From Euzebya pacifica (GTDB lineage: Bacteria > Actinomycetota > Nitriliruptoria > Euzebyales > Euzebyaceae): 64,000 nucleotides of DNA. The stretch spans positions 5,709,910 through 5,773,909 of the forward strand of contig NZ_CP031165.1 in assembly GCF_003344865.1 (NCBI RefSeq), in the 5' to 3' direction. Below are positions 1-8,250 of the stretch, in pieces. Position 1 is the first letter of the stretch, and the number at the start of each line of letters is the position of its first letter. Both the position numbers and the translations under genes were made by a program. The notes under the pieces were generated by a model. The model searched no databases. It was not told where the DNA came from and was given only the letters and a program-made list of their open reading frames with translations.

Positions 1-179
1 TGTCCATTGGCTCCTGAGCCTTCCTTGCTCGGTCCGAGCGGCCCGCCGTGGCAGACCGTGCCCTCGCATGTGTCCGCCGCATGATAGGGAATGGGCTGGG
101 CCGGCCACGATTCCGTGTGACACCGGCTGGTGGCTCGTGTCTCGCGAGCGACCGTCTCGCCCGATGGAGGAGCAACGAC
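1..179. other. upstream region of the amine oxidase gene
   Basis: No gene is supported here. The amine oxidase frame stays open upstream to position 48, but that N-terminal extension lacks any family feature. A GGAGG ribosome binding site lies just before the ATG at 180, so this stretch is treated as leader or promoter DNA. Confidence 0.4.
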
Positions 180-1607
180 ATGGACACCGATGTGCTCGTC
201 GTGGGTGCAGGGCTGTCGGGGCTGGCGGCGGCCGACGCGATGGCTGCGGTGGGACGCGACGTCGTCGTGTGGGAGGCGCGGGATCGGGTGGGCGGTCGGA
301 CGCTGACCGAGGACGTCGACGGGGCCGCCGTCGACCTGGGCGCGCAGTGGCTGGGCCCGACGCAGTGGCGGATGCACGAGCTGGTCCAGCGGTTCGGGTT
401 GGCCACGTTCCCGACCCACACGACCGGCCGGTCGGTCCTGGTCGACGGCGACAAGCGGCGGAATTACCGCGGGACGGTGCCGCTGCTCGGCCCGCTGCAG
501 CTCGGCCGGATGGCGCTGGGCCTGGCCACCTTCCGTCGCCTGGCCCGGGCCGCGGATCGTGCCGGTACCCACGATGGGGTGGGTTCGGCCCCGATCGCGC
601 CGATGACGGCCACGGACGGCCGAGCGGATCGTGCCGGTACCCACGATGGGGTGGGTTCGGCCCCGATCGCGCCGGTAGCCACCGCGGACAGCCGCACCCT
701 CGCGAGCGTCCTCGACGGGCCGCTGGGTGACGGCAGCGCGCGGGCGGTCGTCGACGCGGCGATCCGGGTGATCTTCGGGGCCGACCCCGGCGAGCTGTCG
801 GCGGACTGGGTGGCCGCCTACGCCGCCGCGGCCGGTGGGGACCTGCTGGACCTCGCCGCGGTCGACGGCGGGGCGCAGCAGACCCGGCTCGTCGGCGGCA
901 CCCAGGCGATCGCGTCGGGGCTGGCCGAGGGGCTCGACGTCCGGCTCGGGCGAGAAGTCGTCGAGATCCAGCACGACGACGACGGCGTCACCGTGCACGC
1001 CCGATCCGGCGAGACGATCCGCGCCGCCCACCTCGTCGTCGCGGTCCCGGCGCCCCTTGTCGACACGATCGCCTTCGACCCGCCGCTGCCGTCATCCCGG
1101 CTGGCGGTGCAGCGACGCATGCCGATGGGGGCCACGGCCAAGGTCGTGGCCGTGTACGACGAACCGTTCTGGCGGGCCGACGGGCTGACCGGCGAGGCCG
1201 TCCTGACCGACGGTCCGGTGCAGGTGATCTTCGACAACACCTCCGCCGACGGGTCCGTGCCGGCGCTGCTGGCCTTCGTCACCGGCTCACCCGCGCACGT
1301 AGCCGCCCGTGGCACCGAGGACGCGCTGCACGACGCCGTCGTGGCCGCGATGGTCAGGGCGTTCGGGCCGCGAGCAGGGCGACCCACCCGCCTGGTCTCC
1401 AAGCAGTGGGTCCACGAACGGTTCACCGGCGGCTGCCCGGTCGCCAACCTGGCCCCGGGTGCGGCGATGCACGCCCCGGCGTTGACCCATCCGGTCGGGC
1501 GGATCCGATGGGCCGGAACCGAAACGGCAACGGAGTGGACCGGCTACATGGAGGGAGCGGTCGCCGCCGGCCGTCGTGCCGCGCAGGACATCGCGGCCGG
1601 TCGCTGA
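180..1607 (+). CDS. flavin monoamine oxidase family protein (FAD-dependent)
   Basis: 475 aa, inside the usual 450-500 aa range of bacterial monoamine oxidases, which oxidatively deaminate amines using FAD. An N-terminal Rossmann dinucleotide site reads VVGAGLSGLAAA (about residues 7-18), followed by the family motif WEARDRVGGRT. The C-terminus has the FAD-binding pattern RWAGTETATEWTGYMEGA. The ATG at 180 is chosen because GGAGG lies about 9 nt upstream and the Rossmann strand follows at once. Oddity: residues about 125-165 contain two in-frame 24-residue units (DRAGTHDGVGSAPIAP core), a 72-bp tandem duplication carrying a palindromic element; this segment looks inserted rather than native to the fold. 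The substrate cannot be deduced. No operon partner. Confidence 0.88.
   Translation: MDTDVLVVGAGLSGLAAADAMAAVGRDVVVWEARDRVGGRTLTEDVDGAAVDLGAQWLGPTQWRMHELVQRFGLATFPTHTTGRSVLVDGDKRRNYRGTVPLLGPLQLGRMALGLATFRRLARAADRAGTHDGVGSAPIAPMTATDGRADRAGTHDGVGSAPIAPVATADSRTLASVLDGPLGDGSARAVVDAAIRVIFGADPGELSADWVAAYAAAAGGDLLDLAAVDGGAQQTRLVGGTQAIASGLAEGLDVRLGREVVEIQHDDDGVTVHARSGETIRAAHLVVAVPAPLVDTIAFDPPLPSSRLAVQRRMPMGATAKVVAVYDEPFWRADGLTGEAVLTDGPVQVIFDNTSADGSVPALLAFVTGSPAHVAARGTEDALHDAVVAAMVRAFGPRAGRPTRLVSKQWVHERFTGGCPVANLAPGAAMHAPALTHPVGRIRWAGTETATEWTGYMEGAVAAGRRAAQDIAAGR
553..601 (+). repeat. 49-bp palindromic element, copy 1 (in-frame inside amine oxidase)
   Basis: The element begins CGGATCGTGCCG and ends GGCCCCGATCGCGCC. 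The middle 22 bp fold as ACCCAC-GATGGG-GTGGGT. Outer arms (GATCG/CGATC with inner GCC/GGC pairing) extend the hairpin with small mismatches and bulges. It is identical to copy 2, 72 bp downstream, over 51 bp (552-602 versus 624-674). It encodes DRAGTHDGVGSAPIAP. Confidence 0.75.
625..673 (+). repeat. 49-bp palindromic element, copy 2 (tandem)
   Basis: Exact second copy of the element at 553-601, offset by 72 bp (24 codons), so the reading frame is kept. The intervening 23 bp are not part of the palindrome. The identity suggests a recent tandem duplication. Confidence 0.75.
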
Positions 1608-1612
1608 CCGGT

Positions 1613-1645
1613 GGTTCCCCGTCCCCCCGTGGCAGAGGGGGAACC
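1613..1645 (+). terminator. hairpin after the amine oxidase gene
   Basis: GGTTCCCC and GGGGAACC form a perfect 8-bp stem with a 17-nt loop, starting 5 nt after the amine oxidase stop. There is no T-tract, so termination is inferred from position and stem strength only. Confidence 0.4.
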
Positions 1646-1732
1646 CCCGGCCGCCACCGTGACGCCACCCCCCATGGATTGCGCTACGGTGACGGCCGCC
1701 GACTGCGTCTTCCCTCGGTCTGGTCCGAGGTG

Positions 1733-1775
1733 CAGAACGTATCGACGTCCCTATCTTGGGTGGACGCACGTTCTG
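1733..1775. promoter_or_regulatory. inverted repeat upstream of the response regulator gene
   Basis: CAGAACGT (1733-1740) and ACGTTCTG (1768-1775) are perfect inverted 8-mers separated by 27 bp. They lie about 70-110 bp before the response regulator start, a position suited to a regulator binding site. No binding protein can be assigned from sequence alone. Confidence 0.35.
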
Positions 1776-1805
1776 AGTCGATCGTGCAGACCAGTCACTT
1801 CAGAA

Positions 1806-1823
1806 GGTGGTGCTAGCACCACC
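1806..1823. promoter_or_regulatory. 18-bp perfect palindrome (candidate operator)
   Basis: GGTGGTGCTAGCACCACC is its own reverse complement over all 18 bp and ends 23 bp before the TTG start of the response regulator gene. Candidate dimer-binding operator, possibly for autoregulation by the LuxR-type protein; this is inference. Confidence 0.4.
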
Positions 1824-1846
1824 ACTCGACCCGGGGCGGGGTTCGA

Positions 1847-2512
1847 TTGATCAGGGTTGCCATAGCCGAGGACGACTATCTCGTCCGCAACGGGATCGAG
1901 ACGGTCCTGAGCCGCAGCACGCGCATCGAGGTGTGCGGCAGCGCTGGTGCGCCCGAGGAGCTGCTGGACCTGGTCGAACACGTCGCCGTCGACGTGGTCG
2001 TCCTCGACATCCGCATGCCGCCGACCCACACCACGGAGGGCATCACGCTCGCCCGCACCCTGCGGGAGCACCGGCCGACGCTGGGCATCGTGATGCTCAG
2101 CCAGCACCACGACCCGGAGTACGCCCTGGAGCTGCTCGGCGAGGGCAGCGAGGGCAAGGCCTACCTGCTGAAGGAACGCCTCGGTGACGCCGACGAGCTG
2201 GTCAAGGCGGTGGAGGAGGTCCACGAGGGCGGTTCCGTCCTGGATCCCAAGATCGTCGACGCGCTGCTGACGGCGAAGTCCCGCCGGTCCCACGGCCGGC
2301 TGGCCGGGCTGACTCCCCGCGAGATGGAGGTGCTGGCCCTCATGGCGACGGGCAAGGGCAACTCAGCCATCGCCGACGCACTGGTCATCGGTGAACGCGC
2401 GGTCGAGAAGCACTCCAACGCCATCTTCCAGAAGCTGGGCCTGCGCGACGCCGACGACCTCAACCGGCGTGTCGCGGCGGTGCTGTTCTTCCTCCAGCGC
2501 TCCCACGACTGA
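1847..2512 (+). CDS. LuxR/NarL-family response regulator
   Basis: 221 aa. An N-terminal receiver domain (about 1-120) has the acidic pair ED(8-9), the phosphoacceptor Asp54 in VVVLDIRMPP, and the conserved Lys in YLLKE. A C-terminal LuxR helix-turn-helix begins at LTPREMEVLALMATG and includes a recognition helix near ERAVEKHSNAIFQKL. The start is TTG, directly before the typical first receiver strand IRVAIAEDD. Its 3' end overlaps the convergent histidine kinase gene by 150 bp, and that kinase is the obvious partner. Palindromes upstream suggest autoregulation. The targets are probably the adjacent transporter genes (inference). Confidence 0.9.
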   Translation: MIRVAIAEDDYLVRNGIETVLSRSTRIEVCGSAGAPEELLDLVEHVAVDVVVLDIRMPPTHTTEGITLARTLREHRPTLGIVMLSQHHDPEYALELLGEGSEGKAYLLKERLGDADELVKAVEEVHEGGSVLDPKIVDALLTAKSRRSHGRLAGLTPREMEVLALMATGKGNSAIADALVIGERAVEKHSNAIFQKLGLRDADDLNRRVAAVLFFLQRSHD

Positions 2513-4174
2513 CTCGGGCCCCAGCGGCACGACCACGGCGACGGCGGTCCCGACTCCGGGCTCGGACCTGATGCCGGCCAGCCCGCCGAGGGCCGCAGCC
2601 CGGTCACGGAGGTTCTGTACGCCCGACCCCCTGGTGCGGACGGCCGGGTCGAAGCCGACGCCGTCATCACAGACCAACAACGTCAGCAGGGCGCCGACCA
2701 CCTCGACGGTGACCCGCACCTCCTGCGCGTCGGCATGCTTGACACAGTTGGTGATCGCCTCGGCGACCATGAAGTACACGCCCCCTTCCACCGGCTCGGC
2801 GAAGCGCGGCAGCGGGTCGGGGGCCAGCGCCAGGTCGATGGGCAGCGGCGAGGTGCCCGCCAGCGAGTACAGCGCCCCGGTCAGCCCGCGGTCGGCCAGG
2901 ATCGACGGGTAGATCGCCTGGCTGGTCTCGCGGAGCTGCTCGATGACGGCCTCGACGGACCGCCCGACCTCCGCCAGCTCCTCGGGGGTGACATCGCCGT
3001 CCAGCAGCCGCACCCGCAGGCGGAGCATGACCAGCTGCTGCTGCACGCCGTCGTGAAGGTCACGGGCCAGCCGCCGCCGCTCGACGTCCCGCACGGTCGC
3101 GATGCGCTGCGAGGCACCCTGCAGCTCCTCGGACTGCCGGGAGATGATGCCGACCTGCTCCTGGAGGGTGGCGCGCATGTTCTCCAGCGTGGTCGCCAGC
3201 TCGCCAATCTCGTCCCGACCGCCGGTGGGGAACCGCTCACCCGCGTCACCGCGTCTCACGGCCTCGGCCGTCTCCGCCAAACGGGTCAGCGGTTGGGTCA
3301 GCCGCCGCAGGTAGGCGTAGCCGACGACCAACGCGACCAGCAGCACGGCGAGGAAGGTGGCCACTCCGGCAGAGGTCAGGCTTCGCTCGAGGTCCTCCAG
3401 CAACCGTGGGGTGACGACGGCCACCCAGGTGTCCGCGCCGACAGGCGCGAACCCGACCAGCGAGGTGCCCTCGGGCCGCATGATCTCGATCGCGTCGACC
3501 ATCCCCTCCTGAGCCGCATCCCCCAGCGCGTCCCGGACCAGCGACCGTTCGGCGATCGTGGACCCCACCACCGCCCCGTCGTGCAGCAGGACGACGTCGC
3601 GACCGATGAGGCGCCGCAGGGCGAAGGCCCGGGCATCGTCGACGGCGACGACCATGGTCAGCCACAGCCCGTCGGCAACCCGGACCGACAGGACCTCGAG
3701 GACCTGTCCCTCGCGGCCGGTGACGTACCGCGGCACCGCGGCGCTGCCCTGGGTCAGGGCGCCGATCGATCCCTCGGCGGGCGCGGCGCCCGCCTCGGCC
3801 AGGACCGCCCCCTCCTCCGAGGCGAACAGCACCCCGTCCACGCCCAGGTTGCGCTGTACCTCGCCGGCCATCCGCTGGAGGTCGACCGGGCCCGTGGTTC
3901 GGGACACCCCGTCGACCTGCAGGCTCTGTGCGTTGAAGCGCAACGACGTCATCAGACGACCTCGGTCGTCGGCCAACGAGCGAGCCGCGACATCCAGGTC
4001 GTTGGCCAGCAGCTGCTGGCTCTCCGCTCGGACGCGGGTGGACGTGACCTGGCGATCGACCAGCATGGACACCAGCGACGCCGCGGCGAGCGTCAGGCCG
4101 AGGGCCAGCAGCACCCTGGTGCGCAGGGAACGGGGGCGGCCGGATGCCGCCATCAGCGCCGTTCCGGCGGGCAC
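2363..4174 (-). CDS. sensor histidine kinase (NarL/HisKA_3 type) with HAMP domain
   Basis: 603 aa from a GTG start. TM1 is about residues 18-40 (VLLALGLTLAAASLVSMLV), followed by a roughly 230-residue extracytoplasmic sensor region with no family I recognise. TM2 is about 271-291, then HAMP, a coiled coil, the HisKA_3 phosphoacceptor motif ARDLHDGVQQQL (His near 374), and an HATPase_c domain with DDGVGFDP and GSGVQNLRDRAAALGG. The ATPase domain ends near residue 550; about 50 further residues are encoded opposite the 3' end of the response regulator gene. It begins 1 nt after the binding-protein gene stop, so it is co-transcribed with the transporter and may sense the ligand-loaded binding protein (inference). 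Confidence 0.88.
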   Translation of the reverse strand: MPAGTALMAASGRPRSLRTRVLLALGLTLAAASLVSMLVDRQVTSTRVRAESQQLLANDLDVAARSLADDRGRLMTSLRFNAQSLQVDGVSRTTGPVDLQRMAGEVQRNLGVDGVLFASEEGAVLAEAGAAPAEGSIGALTQGSAAVPRYVTGREGQVLEVLSVRVADGLWLTMVVAVDDARAFALRRLIGRDVVLLHDGAVVGSTIAERSLVRDALGDAAQEGMVDAIEIMRPEGTSLVGFAPVGADTWVAVVTPRLLEDLERSLTSAGVATFLAVLLVALVVGYAYLRRLTQPLTRLAETAEAVRRGDAGERFPTGGRDEIGELATTLENMRATLQEQVGIISRQSEELQGASQRIATVRDVERRRLARDLHDGVQQQLVMLRLRVRLLDGDVTPEELAEVGRSVEAVIEQLRETSQAIYPSILADRGLTGALYSLAGTSPLPIDLALAPDPLPRFAEPVEGGVYFMVAEAITNCVKHADAQEVRVTVEVVGALLTLLVCDDGVGFDPAVRTRGSGVQNLRDRAAALGGLAGIRSEPGVGTAVAVVVPLGPESVVGALEEEQHRRDTPVEVVGVAQAQLLEDGVGVLLDRAFTDDQCVGDG

Positions 4175-4175
4175 G

Positions 4176-5420
4176 TCACTGCACCTGGGCTTGCTCGGCG
4201 AGCTGCTGCGCGATGCCCAGCGCCTCGGCCGCCGACATCCGTCCCGACAGGACGTCGTCGACGGCGTCGGCGAACGCGTCCTGCGCCTCGGGGAAGGCGA
4301 TCAGCAGCTGGGGAGTGGCAGTGGTCAGCTGGGCGGCGACGGTGTCCAGCACCACGGGGTCCAGCCCCGCCTGCTCCAGCAGCGCCGGCTGCGTCGGCAG
4401 CCGTCCTTCGGTGCGGGCCAGATCGAGGGCGGCGTCGTCGTCGGTCAGGGCGAGGATGAAGTCCACGGCCTCCTGGCGGTTGGTTGACCCGACGCCGACC
4501 AGCAGGCTCGAGCCGCCCATCGCCGACCCGCCGATCGGGTCACCGGTTGCGCTCGGCATGGTTGCGGTCACGAAGGCGCGGTCGGGATAGACGGTCTGGA
4601 GGGTCGTGGTGTCCCACGTGCCGGAGGTCAGCACCGACGTCCGGCCCAGCCCGAACAGACCCACCTGGTCGTCGGCCACGTTGCGGGTCGTCGGTCCGTG
4701 GGCCAACCCGTCCGCGATCAGCCCGGCGAGGAAGTCCAGCGCCCGCACGTTCTCCTCCCGCGCGAGGGTGAAGCGGGCCGAGCCGTCGTCGTCGATCTCC
4801 ACGATCTCCCCGCCGAAGGCCTTGATCCAACCGTAGGTCTGCCATGCGCTGGCCCCGATCGACAACGCCCGTTCCCCATCGGTGGAGGCCGCCTCGGCGA
4901 AGGCACGGACCTCCTCGGGGGTACGGGGCACGCCGACCCGCTCCACGACCTCGGCGTCCAGCACCATGAACATGGCGTTGATGTCCAGCGGCACGCCGTA
5001 CACGGTGTCGCCCCAGGTCACGTCCTGCATTGCGCCCGGGAAGAACTCTTCGGCGTCCAGCCGTTCGGCCCACAGGTCGTCGAGCGGCTCGGCCTGCCCG
5101 CGTGCCGCGGCGGCGAAGGCGTGGCTGTGCACGACGTCGATGGGATCGCCGCTGGCCACGGATGCGGCAAGCTCGCCGTCGATCTGGCTGAACGGACGAC
5201 CGACGAGGCTGACCGTCACGTTGGGGTTGTCCGCCTCGAACCGGCGGACCACGTCCAGGACCGGGCGGGTGTCAGCCCAGTCGTCGGCCATCAGGACCTG
5301 CAGCACGATCGGTTCGGGGTCCTCCGTGCCGGCGCAGCCCGTCCCGAGGAGCGCGAACGCAGCCAGCGCAGCGCCCACCCCGACCAGGGGCGGCATCCGG
5401 CTCGTGATGCGGCCACGCAT
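4176..5420 (-). CDS. extracellular solute-binding lipoprotein, family 1 (sugar type)
   Basis: 414 aa. The signal peptide has lipobox LLGTGC near residue 28, so the protein is expected to be anchored outside the membrane. The mature part matches SBP_bac_1 (MalE/UgpB-like) architecture: VLMADDWADTRPVLDVVRRFEADNPNVTV, later GVPLDINAMFMVLDAEV, and a C-terminal region GGSAMGGSSLLVGVGSTNRQEAVDFILAL-like in layout. The ATG at 5420 gives a proper signal peptide; the open frame continues to 6095 only as a shadow of the permease gene. It lies between PotC-type permease and histidine kinase genes. The ligand is unknown. It is the second binding protein of the cluster and of a different family from the one at 10240-11418. 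Confidence 0.85.
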   Translation of the reverse strand: MRGRITSRMPPLVGVGAALAAFALLGTGCAGTEDPEPIVLQVLMADDWADTRPVLDVVRRFEADNPNVTVSLVGRPFSQIDGELAASVASGDPIDVVHSHAFAAAARGQAEPLDDLWAERLDAEEFFPGAMQDVTWGDTVYGVPLDINAMFMVLDAEVVERVGVPRTPEEVRAFAEAASTDGERALSIGASAWQTYGWIKAFGGEIVEIDDDGSARFTLAREENVRALDFLAGLIADGLAHGPTTRNVADDQVGLFGLGRTSVLTSGTWDTTTLQTVYPDRAFVTATMPSATGDPIGGSAMGGSSLLVGVGSTNRQEAVDFILALTDDDAALDLARTEGRLPTQPALLEQAGLDPVVLDTVAAQLTTATPQLLIAFPEAQDAFADAVDDVLSGRMSAAEALGIAQQLAEQAQVQ

Positions 5421-5461
5421 GTCGACATTCTCGCATCCACGGTCAACGACCGGGGGGAGTG

Positions 5462-6259
5462 TCACGCGCGCTGCCGTCGCCAGAGCAGCCAGGCCAGCCC
5501 CGAGGCGGCGAGCGCGATGAGCAGCAGCAGGCTGGACGCGGCAGCGACGTCGGGACGGACGGCGTGGCGGACCTGTGGCCACACGACGGTGGGCAGCGTC
5601 CGGACACGGCCGCCGGCGAGGAAGAGGCTCATCACCAGCTCGTTGAGGCTGGCCACGAACGCCAGCAGCCCGCCGACGGCGATGGCCGGGCCGAGCAGGG
5701 GGACGGTGACCTCCCACCCGGCACGCCACGCCGAGGCGCCGAGCGACCTGGCGGCCTCGCCCAGGCGGGGGTCGAGGCGATCGTGTGCGGCCTTCAGCAC
5801 CAGGAGTGCCAGCGGCAGGCCCCACATCGTGTGCGCGGCCACGACGGACAGCAGGCTGCCGCGGAGTCCGACGGCCTCGAACGCCACCAGGCTCTGCATG
5901 CCGAGGACGACGGTGGGGACGGTGGCCGGGATGACGACCAGCCCGCTGAGCGTCCGCAGCCGCGGGGTGCGAGCCATGGCGACGACGAGCGGCAGTGCGA
6001 GCACGACGGAGGCCACGGCGACCAGCACGCCGACCAGCAACGACGTCGTCAGCCCCTGCCGGTAGAGGGTGTCGGTCAGCACGACGCGGTACCACTCGAG
6101 CGTCACGCCGGTCGTCGGTGTCGGCACCCCGATGGAGCGCCCCGGGTTGAACGACACCAGCAGGCTGATGACGAACGGGGCCAGCACGAAGGCAACGACG
6201 GCAAGGGCGAAGGCGTGGAACGCCGCCCCGGCGGCACGCCGTCGGAGGCCGGCGATCAC
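5462..6259 (-). CDS. ABC transporter permease, PotC type
   Basis: 265 aa inner-membrane permease with about six TM segments. The EAA loop that docks the ATPase reads EAARSLGASAWRAGWEVTVP (around residues 165-185). The N-terminal FVLAPFVISLLVSFNP and the region after it resemble PotC-like permeases of spermidine/putrescine and iron-type importers. The ATG at 6259 lies 24 nt after the stop of the upstream permease gene. The stop is 41 bp before the binding-protein start. Substrate cannot be assigned. Confidence 0.87.
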   Translation of the reverse strand: MIAGLRRRAAGAAFHAFALAVVAFVLAPFVISLLVSFNPGRSIGVPTPTTGVTLEWYRVVLTDTLYRQGLTTSLLVGVLVAVASVVLALPLVVAMARTPRLRTLSGLVVIPATVPTVVLGMQSLVAFEAVGLRGSLLSVVAAHTMWGLPLALLVLKAAHDRLDPRLGEAARSLGASAWRAGWEVTVPLLGPAIAVGGLLAFVASLNELVMSLFLAGGRVRTLPTVVWPQVRHAVRPDVAAASSLLLLIALAASGLAWLLWRRQRA

Positions 6260-6283
6260 GACGCCACCATCACGGCGCCACCG

Positions 6284-7150
6284 TCACGGCGAGGTCCGGC
6301 GGAGGAGGAGCTGGGGCAGACCGAGGACGAGGCCGAAGGCGGCGACGCCCAGCACGGCCCAGCCGGCCGCCTCCACCCAGGCCAGGTCGACCAGCGCGCG
6401 GTCGTACACCTCCACGGCGACGGTCCAGTACGGCGGGTTGCCCATGACGAGGGGGCCGACGAACGCGCCGACTCCCCAGACGGCCGAGACGATCGTCGCG
6501 CCGACGACGGCGGGCCACGCGGGCCGCAGGACCGTTTCGACCCAGGCGCGTACCGGTCCGGCACCCAGCGACCGAGCGGCGTCCATCTGCGCCGGATCGG
6601 CTGCATGGAACGCCGCGACGAGCAGCAGTACCGGGTAGGGGAGGATCACCAGCACCTCGGTGAACACCACCGCGAAGAGGTTGCCGAACATCTGCAGCGG
6701 CTGGTCGACGATCCCCGTGCCGACCAGCACGTCGTTGATGACCCCCTGCCGTCCGAGGACCAGCAGCACCCCGTAGAGCAGCACCAGCAGGTTGACCAGC
6801 TTCGGCAGCGCGATGGCGCCGATCAGCGCGGCGCGCAGGCGGGGGCCGCGGGTGTGCACGTAGGCGGCGAACGGCACCGCGATCGCCATGCACACCACCG
6901 TGATGATGGCCGCGGTGCGGACGGTGACGCCGAGCACGCTGCGGAACAACGGGGTTGCCTGGACGGCCCGCAGGCTGTCCAGCGACAGCACCGAGAAGTC
7001 CACGAACGAGCCGGTGCCCGGTGGCGGGTCACCGGCCAGGGCCACGCGGACCACGCCGAGGAACGGCCCGACGAAGATCGCCAGGACGAAGGTCGTGGCC
7101 GGCAGCGCCAGCCACCCCGGGTGGCGCAGCCAGCCCAGCCGGCTACCCAC
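6284..7150 (-). CDS. ABC transporter permease, PotB type
   Basis: About 288 aa from GTG at 7150, which overlaps the ATPase gene stop by 8 bp (translational coupling). A longer frame to 7216 would overlap by 74 bp and adds Arg/Cys-rich sequence, so it is rejected. About six TM helices; EAA-type loop DAARSLGAGPVRAWVETVL; topology and position match PotB-like partners of the PotC permease that follows. It forms the heterodimeric channel with the 5462-6259 product. Confidence 0.85.
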   Translation of the reverse strand: MGSRLGWLRHPGWLALPATTFVLAIFVGPFLGVVRVALAGDPPPGTGSFVDFSVLSLDSLRAVQATPLFRSVLGVTVRTAAIITVVCMAIAVPFAAYVHTRGPRLRAALIGAIALPKLVNLLVLLYGVLLVLGRQGVINDVLVGTGIVDQPLQMFGNLFAVVFTEVLVILPYPVLLLVAAFHAADPAQMDAARSLGAGPVRAWVETVLRPAWPAVVGATIVSAVWGVGAFVGPLVMGNPPYWTVAVEVYDRALVDLAWVEAAGWAVLGVAAFGLVLGLPQLLLRRTSP

Positions 7151-8198
7151 CGGCCAGCCCGTCCGCCGGCAGCAGGCGAACCGCGTCGGCCAGGACCCGG
7201 ACCGCGACCCGATCACCCACCGCCAACGACGGCAGCCCGTCCGGCTGGGCGGCCCGGACGACCAACCGCACCGCGTCGACGTCGACCCGGTAGGTCGTCG
7301 AGCCGCCGGCGTAGGCCACCGCGACGACCGTTCCGGGGCCGTCCGGCCGGGCCATGACGTCCAGGGCCTCCGGGCGGACGCAGGCCAGCGACCCGTCCGC
7401 CGGCACGCCTCCGTGGACCGCCACCGCCCCGGGCAGGCCGGCCACCACGACCCCGCCGTCCACCACCCGAGCGGGCAGCAGGTTCATGTCCCCGAGGAAC
7501 GTCGCGACGACCGTGCTCACCGGGTTGCGCCACACGTCGGAGGGCGTGCCGACCTGCACCAGCCGGCCCTCGCTGAGCACACCGATCCGGTCGGCGAACG
7601 ACAACGCCTCCTCCTGGTCGTGGGTGACCAGCACGGTGGTGATGCCGACGGCGTCGGTGATGGCGACCAGCTCGTCACGGAGGTTCTCGCGCAGGCGGCG
7701 GTCGAGGTTGGCGAGCGGTTCGTCGAGCAGCAGGAGGGAGGGGCTGGGCGCCAGCGCTCGGGCAAGCGCGACCCGCTGGCGCTGGCCGCCCGACAGCTGG
7801 TCCGGGCGACGGTCGGCCTCGCGCGTCAGCCCGACGAGATCCAGCAGCTCGGCCACCCGGGCCCGGCGCGCCGGTCGGTCGACCTTGCGCATGCGGAGGC
7901 CGAACTCGATGTTCTGGGTGACCGTGCGGTGGGGGAACAGCGCGTAGTCCTGGAAGACCACGCCGACGTTGCGCCGTTCGGGCGGCAGGCCCGCGACGTC
8001 CTGTCCCGCGAGCACCACACGACCCTCGTCGGGCCGTTCGAACCCCGCGACCAGCCGGAGGATCGTCGTCTTGCCCGATCCGGACGGTCCGAGCAGCGCG
8101 AACCGTTCGCCGTCCGCCACCGTCAGGTCGACGCCGTCCACCGCCCGCACGTCGCCGTACCGGCGGTGCAGACCGTGGAGCTCCAGCGCGTCGGACAT
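7143..8198 (-). CDS. ABC transporter ATP-binding protein, PotA type
   Basis: About 351 aa. Walker A GPSGSGKT, Q-loop VVFQDYALFPH, signature LSGGQRQRVALARAL, Walker B LLLLDEPL, and H-loop VLVTHDQEEAL are all intact. A C-terminal TOBE-like regulatory domain (about 270-350) is typical of PotA/FbpC/MalK ATPases. The ATG at 8198 starts the conserved beta strand; a GTG two codons earlier (8204) is an alternative. It powers the PotB/PotC-type channel encoded next. Confidence 0.9.
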   Translation of the reverse strand: MSDALELHGLHRRYGDVRAVDGVDLTVADGERFALLGPSGSGKTTILRLVAGFERPDEGRVVLAGQDVAGLPPERRNVGVVFQDYALFPHRTVTQNIEFGLRMRKVDRPARRARVAELLDLVGLTREADRRPDQLSGGQRQRVALARALAPSPSLLLLDEPLANLDRRLRENLRDELVAITDAVGITTVLVTHDQEEALSFADRIGVLSEGRLVQVGTPSDVWRNPVSTVVATFLGDMNLLPARVVDGGVVVAGLPGAVAVHGGVPADGSLACVRPEALDVMARPDGPGTVVAVAYAGGSTTYRVDVDAVRLVVRAAQPDGLPSLAVGDRVAVRVLADAVRLLPADGLAGG

Positions 8199-8250
8199 CC
8201 TCACGAGCGTAGTTCGCGGCGTTGACCCGTGTGGTTTGGCCGAACCTGCG

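Noticed and set aside
48-179. Upstream extension of the amine oxidase
   Set aside because: The 44 extra residues are Arg/Ser-rich and precede the Rossmann motif. GGAGG and ATG at 180 give a better start.
2735-4459. Long plus-strand open frame opposite the histidine kinase (574 codons)
   Set aside because: Composition is the Arg/Gly/Gln-rich pattern of antisense frames in high-GC DNA. The minus-strand kinase has intact family motifs.
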